Shown here: positions 1 through 11,094 of the stretch, piece by piece | How the letters are laid out: every line of letters starts with the position of its first letter | Position numbering within the stretch: the first letter of the stretch is position 1 | Origin: Vandiemenella viatica | Lineage: Eukaryota; Arthropoda; Insecta; Orthoptera; Morabidae | NCBI GenBank assembly: GCA_031002005.1 | Contig: JARYHS010013630.1 | Location: forward strand, 241,435,539-241,499,538 | Length of the DNA stretch: 64,000 bases | Direction of reading: 5' to 3' | Notes under the pieces: generated by a model | Database searches by the model: none | The model's input: the letters and a program-made list of their open reading frames with translations, nothing else | What the model was told of the DNA's origin: nothing | Program-made: the position numbers and the translations under genes

Positions 1-520
1 TTGCTCAAATATGGTAGTGTAGTATGGGACCCTCATTTTACATATCAAATACAGGAGTTGGAGAGGGTGCAATAAAGGGCTGCTAGATTTGTTTCTGGAA
101 ATTATTACAGAATTCAGTCAGTGACGGATATGATAAAGGAGCTGAAATGGGATTCATTGTAAGACAGGAGGAGGATGAGGAGGGTTATGGGAGTGTATAG
201 GGCGTATACTGGTGATGAGGCATGGAAAGATATTGGAGTAGGTATTAAAAGTAGTGCATGGAAGGGATAAGATGACCATGACCACAAGCTGGCACTTGAT
301 TTCAGGCACAAGGGTGTGGGAAGATTCTCTTTTTTAGGTAAGGGTGTCAGGGATTGGAATGAGTTATCAAGAGAAATGATGAATAATTTACCAAAAATGT
401 TGAAAGAATTTAAAGATAAAATTTGTAGAGGGCAAATGTAGGATGTGTGCAGGATAGGGGGTAGATGGGTGTGTAGGGAAATTGCCACCGAAGCCTATGC
501 TCCATTGCAATTATATTAAC
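1..520 (+). mobile_element. CR1-like retrotransposon (family A), 3' end fragment
   Basis: This is the C-terminal tail of a non-LTR retrotransposon polymerase plus its 3' UTR. The plus-strand translation reads VWDPHFTYQIQELERVQ, a stop, then AARFVSGNYYRIQSVTDM, and later GRFSFLGKGVRDWNE, the block that follows the reverse transcriptase in CR1/jockey-type elements. It carries internal stops (for example TAA at 73 and TAA at 268), so it is dead. The 3' UTR (about 475-515) has the family signature GGGAAATTGCCA, then CTCCATTGCAATT. The same end recurs near 21480, 27420, 6350 (minus) and 55890 (minus). The 5' part lies outside the window or is missing. The clade is inferred from these motifs only. 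Confidence 0.85.
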
Positions 521-704
521 TTCAACCCACTCCATTCTTGGCTGGGTGCAGGTGAATCTAGGTTTGCTTTAATTCCAGAAATGGATGGCGCGAATTGTAT
601 GAAACTTGGTACATGTTTCTCATTGCATGAATAAAAATGGTGTATGGGCAAATCAAATCCAACTAAACAGGGCAATGCTGGGAACTCTGCTAGTATCATA
701 TAAC
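521..704. other. Unassigned spacer
   Basis: No gene, repeat or site is recognised here. The stretch lies between the family A 3' end and the Helitron that begins at 705. Confidence 0.5.
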
Positions 705-2557
705 GCTAGATGACCCATGCAAAAATTTAGTGAATGAAATATGTAAATGAAGAAGAATCACTTCATTTGTAGCATTGTTTAATTGTTTAGTGTAATATGT
801 ATGTATCCACTATCCAAATACTTACAGCATGTTATAAAATAATTAGGAAAAACTTTTGGACATGTAAAACATATGTACTCTAAACTGTCACTGACCATAA
901 CAGAATAAAACTAACCTGAACAAAATACACATAGCGTAGCCATATATCTGTAATAAAGCCCATGATAAAATTTCACAAATGACACATTTGCAAAGGAATT
1001 GAATAGGGAAACAAAATGTTTCCATAACAGAAAATGATATCCAAAAAGCTACTTATTGCAAGGAAAACACAGTTTATTGATATCTCTGTAATATGCAGTG
1101 CTGCTATCTATCAGTAATACATGCAATCCTTGTTGATACCAGTCAAGAAGTTAATTAATATTTCTGTGATATGTGCTGCTTTCCAGCAGCTTGGCTCTGA
1201 ATCTGCAACCTTGATAGTTATTACTTTTGCCCCTTACGGGTCCAAAAATAATAATAATAATATTTTTTTAATTTATGTTGTTAAATAAATGGAGAGATTA
1301 AAATTAAAAAAGATAGCTAATTTATTGATTTCAGTTAGGTTTCAAGGGAGATAAATGACTTGTAAAAAAAACATATTGTACAAATATTGATATTTTTGGC
1401 CTTTAACAGCAAAATTAAAAAAAAAATCTTTCTTAAAATGTGATGTGACTCTAGTTTGTGAAACGATACCTCATTTAGCGTTTTGTTAGGTATCATCGTC
1501 ATCATCATCATCATCATCATCAGTTTTCTGCCGTCTGGCAGGTTTTCACTTGGCTGCTCTCCATGTTCTTCCATTTTCTGCCTTTCTCTTTAGAACCATA
1601 TAGTTGCCATCTTCCTTGATGTTGTCTATAATTTTGTACCTCCTTCTTCCTCTTATTCTCCTCCCACAGACTAGACCTTCCAAGGCGTCTTTATCAGGCA
1701 CTCCACTCTCAACAAGTGCCCCATCCAGTTTTTCTTTCTCTCCTTTATTACTTGGAGAATTTTTCTGCTTTCACTGACCCTGTCCAGCACTTCAACATTA
1801 CTTATTTTATCCATCCAGCTTATCTTCTCCATCCTCCTCCACATCCACATCTCAAATGCTTCTAACTGCTTTTCATCCTCTGCTTTTCATCCTCTCGTCT
1901 CAGTGTCCATGTCTCCGACCCATAAAGGGCCACACTCCATACAAAACATTTACCGAGTCTTTTCCTAAGTGTTTTGTCTATTTTTCCGGTTAGTATCCTC
2001 CTTTTCCTATTAAATGCACCCTTGGCTATGGCAATGTGAGATTTTATCTCCTGATGGCACCTCAAATTTTCGGTGATCATACTCCCAAGATATTTGAATG
2101 AACTTACTTGCCTGATATCAGCTCTTCCTAACTTAATATTTATTTTTTTCCTCCCATTTCCAATTACCATTCTCTTAGTTTTTGCTGCATTGATTAGGTA
2201 TCAAGGGAAATACAATTACTCATTAAAAAACACACATTATGGAAATGATATGACTTCTATTCTCCCTTCCAAAACATTCATGATGTGACCAAAGTGGAGA
2301 CCTCAATCTTTAAAACAATACCTCATTTCCCAATTTTGGCTCATAACAAAAACACACACATTGTAGAAATATTCATACTTTTGTCCTTTGAGGATTAAAT
2401 TTGGAAAAATTCCTTTTTTAAAAATAATGTGATCAAAGCGGAGACCTTAAACTTTAAATTATACCTTATTGATTGATTTATGTTTTGAACAAAGGGAGAA
2501 ATGGCTTGAGAAAAAAAAAAAACTTCACACAAATTTTAGAAATAATATAAAAATTAA
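705..2557 (-). mobile_element. Non-autonomous Helitron, copy 1 (interrupted)
   Basis: This copy aligns along its length with the better preserved element at 30457-33339. The left end is CTAGATGACCCATGC, the counterpart of CTAGACGACCCGTGC in copy 2. The interior has the same landmarks (GATACCTCATTTA, TTAGGTATCAAGGG, CCTTTAAGGG-type blocks). On the minus strand the 3' terminus would be CTAG, as expected for a Helitron. There is no coding sequence, so it would depend on a helicase elsewhere. It is split by an RTE-like insertion at 1496-2193. The right boundary is placed by alignment with copy 2. The base before the left end is G rather than A, which suggests mutation. Confidence 0.7.
1496..2193 (-). 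mobile_element. RTE-like non-LTR retrotransposon, 5'-truncated insertion (family D)
   Basis: The minus strand encodes the C-terminal domain of an endonuclease-reverse transcriptase: SSFKYLGSMITENLR, IKSHIAIAKGAFNRKR and FVWSVALYGSETWTLR, all typical of the post-RT region of this element type. The 3' end runs into a (GAT)n microsatellite (about 1496-1522 on the plus strand as ATC repeats), a common tail of RTE elements. Perfect 10-bp copies of TTAGGTATCA at 1486-1495 and 2194-2203 flank it. They are target-site duplications, because this motif is a single-copy part of the surrounding Helitron consensus. The endonuclease and RT core were lost by 5' truncation. Confidence 0.85.
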
Positions 2558-3682
2558 TTCATCTGCAAACAACCTATAGTGGCAGTCGCAAAATTAGTCC
2601 TGTGAAGGTCACGGAGAATCCGAACAGTATTGCAAATCAGCAAAAAAATCAACTTTCAGTAATGAGTGTGAAAAAATTTCTAAGACATAATACTTAACAT
2701 GTGGAACAAGGGGATCTGCTTTATAATTCCAAACATTTGTGTGACTGTTTTTTAAAAAATAGTAATTTGTTTCCATGAAAATTAGAAATCAAAATACTTT
2801 TTCACTTCAACCGACAGAAAAAGCAATAAAAATAATAAGAAATAACTAAAAAAAAATTATGCACCTTCCTGAAAGATAATAGACTCATACCGAATACATT
2901 CTATTCATTAAATGTGGAAGCATGTGAATAAAAAAAAAATGTTACACGAAGCGCTTAGTTTTTTCAGCTGTGTAATGTAAAATGTTGTCGCTGACTAACT
3001 TCCGTTTCATTTGTTTACGTAAAAAACTTCCAGTGAGAAAGTTTCTAAGAAAATACTGAAATTAATTTTGGTAGCAGGCAAAGCCTCTTTAGACAACCCA
3101 TTTTGGATTGTTTCACAGTTTATATTTACGTGAATGATTGCGCAGAGCACATGCTCCAGTGCCGGCTGGTCAGTCGGTACTTTTACGACTGAGAAACATA
3201 TTTCCTGTCCTGCACAGAAAAGCTGTTTTCAGCTTCTGTAAGAATTATTATTGTCATTGTACACAATGGACCATACATGACAAATTTCGAGAGAAATCTT
3301 CAAAAGCAAAGACAAAACGAAAATTAATTTATCAAATATAAGGGACCAATTTACATAGAAATGACTGCCACAAATACCTCCATGTCAGTGTTTGTAATTT
3401 ATTGAAGTATTTTTTTTGCGTATTAGTTATTGGTAATATTCCTTAAAAATACACTAATACACTAATTGCATGATTATGTTCCTGAACATCACCACCAGGA
3501 ACATTACTCGAATAGGCCTTAAGCTAAGGAAATAAAGCGACCGCGTGTATAGATACGCATGGACGACTGGCAAAAGCTAATGTGGCAATGTCGCTGGCCC
3601 AACCAAGGGACAGAGGGTTGGTGCGGGCAGGGTAGGCAGTGGAGACTACCTGATCTTGGCAGGTCTAATTTCATGACGCCAA
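2558..3682. other. Unassigned AT-rich spacer
   Basis: No convincing gene is visible. A 67-codon open frame at 3138-3341 on the plus strand has no recognisable domain and no partner exon. A somewhat GC-richer patch at 3530-3660 joins the next element without a clear boundary. Confidence 0.5.
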
Positions 3683-5830
3683 CTATAACTTCTGATAGTA
3701 AACCATCAACACATTCATTCGTTAGAATAACAAATAGCAATGCTCCAAATGTGCTACCCTGTGGCCCTCCCATGTTCACTTCCGCATTTTTTGATACTGA
3801 ATTTGCTATCTAACTTTTAGCTTTATACCTTATAGTAATTCTTGTACCCACCGTATCAATTTTTCATCCATTCCAATAGTTTTTACCTTATTTAGCACCA
3901 TTTTATTGCCTACTATCAAAAGCCTTTGAACAATCTAGTGCTACACTACCAGTTTGCCCTCCCTGGTACATTTCATCTGAAATTTTTTGCACATCGCCTA
4001 CTAATAGATATTCCCATAAATATCTTTGCCTAAAGCCATGTTGCTGACTTGAAACCCACTTATATTCTTCACAGTCACCTATGATTTGGTTGTACATTGA
4101 CTCTCCAATAATCTACCTACCACTGGCATAAACTGATTTACCTGAGATAATCTTCTATTCCATTCGTCACCCTCCTTTATGAACTGCTGCTACAACCAAA
4201 CTTTTCCAGGAATCTGGTAAGAAGCAAGTATCCAGTCACAAAGTCACAATTTAAATAATGTTTCAATATAAGGTACAATGTCACATCCTGCAGTCTTTAA
4301 GACAATTGTAGTTACATTATATACAACAGCCCCTTATGTTGTTGTTTTATTAGCTTTCTTAGTTCCTTCATGACAGCTTCAGAATGAATTTCAAATTTTT
4401 TAGTCTGCTCATTTCTAATTATGTGGATAAGCTTGTTCTTTGATTGGCATCCTCCTATTCCTGAATCATAGTGCCTAATGGTCTCACTAAACCAGTTGCT
4501 TAATGTCTCTGTCTTAATCAAATCCTCAATAACTCCGTTTCCATTCTCCTTCTCAACCTCTTAGTTTTTTTAATATAGTGATAGAAATTTCTAAATGCAT
4601 CCACCAGCGGTCCCCCTGCACCAATAATATTCTTCATAAACCTATCTTTAGCCACCGTGTTTGCCATTAGTTATTCTTTATTTAGTTGTTTCACGTTTTC
4701 CCTAGTCTGTCTCTTAACTCTCTTATAGTCTATTCTCACCAATATCATTAATCTCTTCACCTCCCAATTATAGTATGCATGTTCTGTACTTCTCTTTATT
4801 TTCTGTTTTGAAATAAATATTTCTTCACCCTTATTTATTACCTCCTTGATTCTTCCTACTTCAACTCCAGGACATTTGTGCCATCCTCCCATTTGCTCCT
4901 CAGTTCTGAAATTTGTACCTGTTTATAAATGTATCTATTTCACCCTTCAGTGTTTCCCACTGGTTTACTGAATCCTCTAACATCTATCAGAACTGTTCCA
5001 CGATCACTTATTCCTTCAGTTACATGACCCCCTGTCTCCCCCCCCCCTCAAAGTTATCATACATATCCAACATTTTTGGACTCTTTGTGTTCTGCTCTAC
5101 TACTTGTGTAAAGTCTCCTTCCCTTACCAATATATTTGAAAATCTCTGTTTCCTTGTGTTATCAATCTCATTTCCTTCCCAGTTGACACCTGGTAAATTT
5201 AAGTCCCCTCCAACAATGACCTTTATATGAACACTTCTGAACTCTGAATATGAATTCAGTTTCCCACAAGAACCTCATCTTCGTTATTGATTCTTCCAGA
5301 ACAGTAAGCAGTTAACACCCTGATTTTTTCTTGTTTTACTATTACAGAAGTCTATCCCAAGTACCTCATGGTCATGATCTATGAGCACCAATGAAGAGTA
5401 GTAGTCTTTGCTAACCAGAATTAATACTCCTCCACCAATTGATCCTCTATTTCTGCTGTACACTCTGTAATCAATGGGGAAAACCTCATTGTCTAGTACT
5501 CACATAATTACTTGCAGTTTATGTATCTCTATTAAGTTTGTAAATTTTATTACTTTGTTCATTATACTTCTATTGTTCACCAGTAATAGTCTTATTACTG
5601 GCTTTGTAATATTTTCAGCATTAACTGTTGGTTTCGCTGTTCTGCTCTCCATCTGTTATTGTTTCAAAAGCTTCATCTATTTCTTTACTGATTTTTCCCA
5701 TAGCGCATCTAAAACAGCTTCTCTTCAATCACCTATTTTTTATCACCAGTAGTCCACAACCTAAGAAAAAGGTACAGCTTGACCCCACCATCACTGGAAG
5801 TGAGCTCTCTTTCAGTTTTAGCTATCAACC
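3683..5830 (-). mobile_element. CR1-like retrotransposon (family A), EN to RT, 3'-incomplete
   Basis: Read on the minus strand, this copy runs from the AP endonuclease to the middle of the reverse transcriptase. Near 5200 the endonuclease motif GDLNLPGVNWEG is clear, and near 5430 GGGVLILVSKDYYSS matches the N-terminal endonuclease. Then come NWFSETIRHYDSG (about 4490), SQQHGFRQRY and SVALDCSKAF (about 4050-3920) of the RT fingers and palm, and GPQGSTFGALLFVI (about 3770) just before the catalytic FxDD position. Stops and frameshifts break the frame throughout. The 3' third is absent. It is adjacent to a SINE on its 5' side. Confidence 0.85.
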
Positions 5831-5859
5831 TTGAAAATAACTTAACTTAGTCCACAACC

Positions 5860-6110
5860 CGAAGGTTGGTTGGATCCTCCCAAAGGAAGCATACTAAGCT
5901 ATTGTGTCAGAGGTAGGACGACCAGTTTCTTTCCTCTGAGACCTACAGTTTAACATGGAATCCGAACCACGGAGCAGCCTGGTATAGCTCATATGATCAA
6001 ACACAACTCTCAAAATTCCTGTGCCTTAAGGGATTCGAACCCAGGACCAGAGCAGCGAACATTTTTGAAAGCAAGTGCCTTAACCACTGACCTACCAGAC
6101 CACTCTACCT
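5860..6110 (-). mobile_element. tRNA-derived SINE, family 1
   Basis: On the minus strand the head resembles a tRNA gene. An A-box-like segment GGTAGGTCAGTGGTTAAGGC (near 6090-6070) is followed by a B box GGTTCGAATCCC (near 6040-6030). Downstream is a body block with GTGGTTCGGATTCCATG, which also occurs in the copies near 41400 (plus) and 56890 (minus). These internal boxes would act as an RNA polymerase III promoter. The anticodon arm is not tRNA-like, so this is a SINE and not a tRNA gene. Exact ends are uncertain. Confidence 0.75.
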
Positions 6111-6335
6111 TGAAAGTACACACTTCTATTTACATGAGGGCCATGCCTAGTGAAAACCCACCTACCAATGGTGACCACTGGTACGATCTCCGAGACACCA
6201 CCATTTCCACGTTTACCTGCCTCACAGTCTGTTTCAACTGTAGCTAGTCATGGTGCCTTAGGACATGCATGGATCACCCCAGTATGCTGTCCCTCCATTA
6301 ATGCTTTCTTCAGATCAGTCTCTATAATATAATAA
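6111..6335. other. Unassigned sequence between SINE and family A copy
   Basis: Open frames here have no recognisable domain. The stretch may belong to an unrecognised repeat. Confidence 0.4.
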
Positions 6336-7525
6336 TAATTGATAAAATTGCAATGGAACACACGCTCCGGTTGCAATCTTCCTATACACCTATTTTTTTC
6401 CTTTCCTCTTCCCACCTACATTTTCCCTCTACTAATTTTCACTTTAAATTCTTAAAGTGTTATTTCTAATTATTCATCATTTCTCTTGGCAATCTATTTC
6501 AATTCTGTACACACTTTCCTATGAAATAAAATCATCCCACAGTCTTTTGCCTGAAATCAGCTTGTGATCATGGTCATCTTTACCATTCCACACACTTCTC
6601 TTAATTTTCCCACCAATATCTTTACATGCTTCATAACCAGTATATCCCTTTTACACTCATTTGACTCTCTTCACCCTCCTTCTCTCCTCCAATGAATCCC
6701 ACTCCAGCTCCTTTATCATATTAGTTACTGATTGTGTTTTGCGGTAATTTCCAAACCCCCTCCGACTCTTGTATTTGATACCAAAAATATGGGTCCCATA
6801 CTACACCACCATATTGCAGCAGGCGGTTTGACCAAAGTTTTGTACCCCAATTGCCTTACTTCTCTAGTTCATCCCCTCATCATTCTTTCCAACAGGTAAA
6901 GGATTTTGAACCTTTTCCCTACTACCTATCCAATGTGTCCTGCCCAGTTAAGTCTGTTATCAAATGTTATGTTGAGGTATTTACTATTTGAGTCTTTGAT
7001 AAACAGCTCCTTCCCCACTTTATAATCATAAGCAACCATTAGCTTTTTATCTGTGTAACTAATAAGCTGGCTCTTCTTGCATTTATCTTTATTCCAAGTT
7101 GACTAATGCAATTAGTTATACTATCTAGATCACCCTGCAGCTGTTTACAGTCTTCTACCGTTTCGATCCTTTTGTATAATATCTGCAAACAATCTAACTT
7201 CTGACAGTAAACCATTAACACAATCATTCATTAGCATAATGAATAGCAATGGTCCCAATACACCACCCTATGGAACACCGATTTTCACTCCCACTTCTTT
7301 TGATACTGCATTTCCTACCCTAACATTTTGCTTTCTACCTTTTGGGAATTCTTCTTCCCAGCATATCACCTTTTTATCAACTCCAATAGTTTTTACATTA
7401 TTTAGCACCATCTTAAGGCTCACTCTGCCAAAAGTTAATGAAAGATCCAGTGCTATACTCTCAACTTGACCTCTCCTGACCATTTAATCAGAAATATCTA
7501 GCATATAGCCAAAAGCATATCTCCC
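6336..7525 (-). mobile_element. CR1-like retrotransposon (family A), 3' half
   Basis: The minus strand carries the RT palm to the 3' UTR. SIALDLSLTFGRVSLKMVL (about 7460-7400) corresponds to the DLSKAFDRVSHKMV palm motif of sister copies. VRVGNAVSKEVGVKIGVP follows, and then ETVEDCKQLQGDLDSI (about 7150). The 3' end near 6350 has the family signature, a GGAAGATTGCAA and CCATTGCAATTTT pair followed by ATT-rich sequence. Many stops and indels are present. At its 5' side it abuts an RTE-like element that starts near 7530. Confidence 0.8.
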
Positions 7526-8409
7526 ACAGTCCAACCCCTCCTCCACATGGTGGGAGATGGGTAATGGCATAAAGTAGGGGATTGCCTGTGGGGGTGAGGT
7601 ACAGTGGGGACCTAGTGTACCCTGGGACCGATACAGTAGCTGTGAAGGTCCTACAGGAACCCTGAAAAAATGGTGGCCAAATGGTGAAGCTACGACGGGC
7701 CTAGCAAGCCGGTAGTGGATAGAGCCTGCTTACAAAACAAAAAAAAAGCCTCGGAAAGAACAGAACAATGGACAAACGACATGGCTATGGAAACGGTATA
7801 AGATTTGGATCCTGGAATATACGGACATTAACCGGGAAAGTGGAGGAAATTGTAGACATGATGGAGAGGAGGAAGTTGGAAATTTTGGGGTTGAGACAAA
7901 GTGGAAAGGAAATGGTAGAAGAGAACGGAAATGGTTTCCAACTGTATTGGAATGGAAATGAGGAAGGGAGAAGAAATGGAGTAGAGGTAGTTGTGAGGGA
8001 GGGGGCAGAAAGAGGAAGTGGAAGAGATTATTGACAGAATGATGAAGGTTAAGATAGCGGTAAAACAGAGAAAACTAGACGTACTTTAAGTATACGCCCC
8101 ACAAGTAGGCTGTCCAATTAAAGAGAAGGAGGAATTTGAGCAGGAGTTGCAAAGACAGTTAAATGGGCAAAATATTATAAATATGGAAGACCTAAATGCC
8201 CATGTAGGCACAGAAAGGCACGAGTATGAGGAAGTAATAGGGACAGAAGGATGGGGGGCAAAAATGAAGAAGGGGAAAAGCTTCTGGATCTCTGCAAAAG
8301 AAATGGATTGAAAATAGGAAATTCCTGGTACAAAAAGCAAGAGAGCCACAAGGAAACATGGTACAGTAAGGATTGGCAGAGGAAGTCAGTTGTGGACTAC
8401 TTTATATTT

Positions 8410-9231
8410 GTAAGACTGGAGATTTTCTCGGCGTTGTAAATGAATAAAATTTTCTCGGGTAACTAGCCGAGTTAGTCCATTGTTTGACCACGACGTTTCG
8501 GCGGTCACAATCTCTGCCGCCATTGTCAAGTGACTGCTGCCGGTAGGTTATTGAGGTGCTTATACATCACACGAAGTCCGCGCTACGTCATCCTTTTTCC
8601 GGTCGGCCAATGGCTAGTGACGGGAAACGTTGGCCACTAGCGGGAAGCGTTCCTATTGGCGGAAGCCATTAGCTGCTGGTGGGTTCCGCTGATTGCTGGT
8701 GCGCAAGAGAGGTGCGTGTTTCCCAGTTGTCCTGCTGCACTCTCATTTTCTGGATTGCTGGGCTCCAGGCTTTACTTAACTGAAATCCAGTATCTCTGTT
8801 AACGAGGTCCTTCGAGATACGAATTTCGATAGCTTCCGAGAAAACACTGTCCCAATAACCTCTCGTAAAGAATTCTTGTTGCTTTGAAATTAAAGCCATG
8901 TCCCGTGTCAATACTGTGTTCAGCAACCGCTGACTTGTCGATCTGGCCCAGAAGGACGTTGCGCGCATGTTCGGCGCACCTTTGGTCAATACATCGTGTT
9001 GTTTGTCCGATGTAAGCCTTTCCGCATTCGCAAGGAATGCGATATACGCCAGGTGTTCGTAAGGCTATATCGTCCTTGGGTGACCGCAGTATATTCCTAA
9101 TTTTGGCCGTTGGTCGGAAAATGGTTTTAATGCCACATTTACTTAAAATTCTGCCAATCTTAGCGGTAGTCGTTCCGACATAAGGAAGGAAGGCGAAGCA
9201 GCTCGGGTCTTCCTGCTGTCGTATTTTCCTC
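8410..9231 (-). mobile_element. Penelope-like element, 3' fragment with GIY-YIG endonuclease
   Basis: The minus-strand frame near 9060-8900 reads TPGVYRIPCECGKAYIGQT, the GIY-YIG core typical of Penelope-like elements, then DQRCAEHARNVLLGQIDKSA and AVAEHSIDTGHGFN, and later IEIRISKDLVNRDTGFQLSK near 8835-8775. Beyond the coding part, the minus strand around 8535-8485 holds CCGCCGAAACGTCGTGG downstream of a GGCGG stem. This is the decayed hammerhead-like motif common in Penelope terminal regions. A perfect 10-bp duplication CTTTATATTT (8400-8409 and 9232-9241) flanks the insertion. Excising the element plus one duplication rejoins the RTE-like frame. The reverse transcriptase domain is missing by truncation. 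Confidence 0.9.
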
Positions 9232-9617
9232 CTTTATATTTAATGATGAATTAAAGCAGAGTGTGTCAGATTTGAAAGTAACACTATCAGAGGCACTGGA
9301 CAGTGGTCACTGATTTTTAGTAATGGAGCTGGGAATTGCGACAGAGAGGAGAAAATCAGAAAGACAGGATAGGAGATTAAGAGTATGGAAGTTGAAAGAG
9401 CAGAGCAATGAAGAGGAATAGCAGATAATAATAAGGAGTAAGATGCCAATAGTGGAAATGGGGACAGTGAAAGAGGAGTGGGAATATTTTAAAACAACTT
9501 TAATACAAGCAGCAGAAACAGTGTGTGGAAGGACTGTTAACACCAAAGGTGAAAAGAAACAGCATGGTGGAATGATAGAGTAAAACAAGCAGTGGAACTC
9601 AAGAATAGGGCCTTTAG

Positions 9618-10115
9618 GTAAATCTAAATGGACAATATTTTACATTACTGTCTTTGAAATATTTACATTAATTAGTTATTTCTGGAGTCGGTGCCAGCTG
9701 TCACATCACGAAGATCGAATTACTGAACTTCTTTTGGTGTTAGAGGCGAAACGGGGAGTACGAACAAAAATTCCCAATGTTTTACAGCATGTCGTGAGTA
9801 TTTTAATCTGTGGCTTGGCCTTATTGGTCATTCAGGCATATCTCTGGTGCTACAGTGTCAGTTCGTAGGCTGCATAATGCAGTAAACGATTTAAAGTTAG
9901 TATAATATCGGCGTATCATCTGTATGTTTCAGTTTTGTTGAAACATGTTTCTAGCATTAATTGTAGGTAAGTAGTAACATGATTTTTTATGTTTTATTGT
10001 TATTCATTATCGTTTTGATCATTTTCTTGCTTTTGCTGGCACCGACTCCAAAAATAATTAATTAATGTTAAAATTTCAATGACAATAATGTAAAATATTG
10101 TCCATTTAGATTTAC
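9618..10115. mobile_element. Inverted-repeat element (MITE-like) with ~80-bp TIRs
   Basis: The two ends are long imperfect inverted repeats, about 9618-9697 and 10035-10115. Both begin GTAAATCTAAATGGACAATA, and both end internally with the 15-base identical block GGAGTCGGTGCCAGC. The 498-bp element has no coding sequence and an AT-rich core. A TA at each outer end could be a mariner-type duplication, but I cannot settle the exact terminus. It sits directly after the KNRAFR codons of the RTE-like element. The transposase superfamily is undetermined. Confidence 0.85.
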
Positions 10116-10487
10116 TTTCTCCTAAGCAAAGTATAAAGTTATTTTAAAATTTTTAGAGTTGGGTGTTGTGCTAAGGAATGTCAGTTTATATTTTAATCCA
10201 GGCAATGTTTCGATCATATCATAATATCTGTTAAAGCTGCTGGTCGATAACCAAAACATGTAACATCTGGGCAGTAATACATACCACATACAGAAATCTG
10301 TCTCTGGAAGATATCTGTTTGCTCCGGCATCAAACAGAAAATATAGATTTTTAATTGGTTTTCATAATGTGAAAGCTTGGGATCCAAGTTGAAATCTGAA
10401 GTACATATTGAGACATTATGACACATTTATTTTATAAATGTCATGCCCTGACATAAAAACAGATTAATTGATTTTGACAGGATTTAA
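10116..10487. other. Unassigned spacer
   Basis: No recognisable gene or repeat lies between the two inverted-repeat elements, apart from a TTAA at the right edge (10484-10487). Confidence 0.5.
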
Positions 10488-11087
10488 GGGGACACAGTCA
10501 CGAACAGGCTCAAAAAAATTGATTTTTTATTTTTCGACTTTTTTAGTGCTTCCATTATTTAGCTACAAAATGCTGTTTGTTTCATGCAAATTTGACGATT
10601 AGATTCGGAGTTATTAATTTTTTCGTGATGCGTGGTAATAGTGTGTCTTTATTGTAATGCATGTTAGTTTCTCGTATGTAAAACTTTTAGTACAGTTTTT
10701 TCTCAAAACTACATTTTTTGATCTTCTGGTACACTTTTCTCAAAAGCTAAGACTGATAAAGACATCAGACTTTCAGCATCTCTTGTTAATAAAACGATGA
10801 TTAATCTAATTAAAAATCGGACCTGTCATAACAACAAGAGCAAAAATACAACCTCCAAGGTATTTATAAAGGTAATAATTTTTTTGTCTTTTAGAACAAA
10901 AACTCATTATTCATAAACTATATAAATTACAGTAACAAATCTTTATGTGATTTGCAGATGATGTTTTATCTGTATACTCCGAAAGTTTTCAGGTCTTTAT
11001 CTCCATTAGTTTCTTCAGAAAGTGTACCTGAAATTTGCTTGTTTTAACAGTGATTTCTTATGGGAGGCCCTTCGCGGCTGTGTCCCC
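10488..11087. mobile_element. 600-bp MITE with TTAA flanks
   Basis: The ends are inverted: GGGGACACAGTCACGAA at 10488 against the complement of TTCGCGGCTGTGTCCCC at 11071-11087. Each end is flanked by TTAA (10484-10487 and 11088-11091), the target choice of piggyBac-type transposases. No coding sequence is present. The GGGG terminus differs from the usual CCC start of piggyBac elements, so the superfamily remains open. Confidence 0.75.
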
Positions 11088-11094
11088 TTAAAAC

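Noticed and set aside
1335..1574. Frame with a poly-methionine run
   Set aside because: It is a translated (GAT)n microsatellite at the tail of an RTE-like insertion.
2558..2600. Continuation of family A at ATCTGCAAACAACC
   Set aside because: Only about 15 bases match the sequence near 7185, which is too short to support.
3138..3341. Small gene of 67 codons
   Set aside because: No domain, no splice partner and no codon bias that stands out.
5990..6110. Functional tRNA gene (good B box) here and near 57000, 48970 and 63500
   Set aside because: The anticodon arm and acceptor stem do not form, and each box pair is attached to a repeated SINE body.
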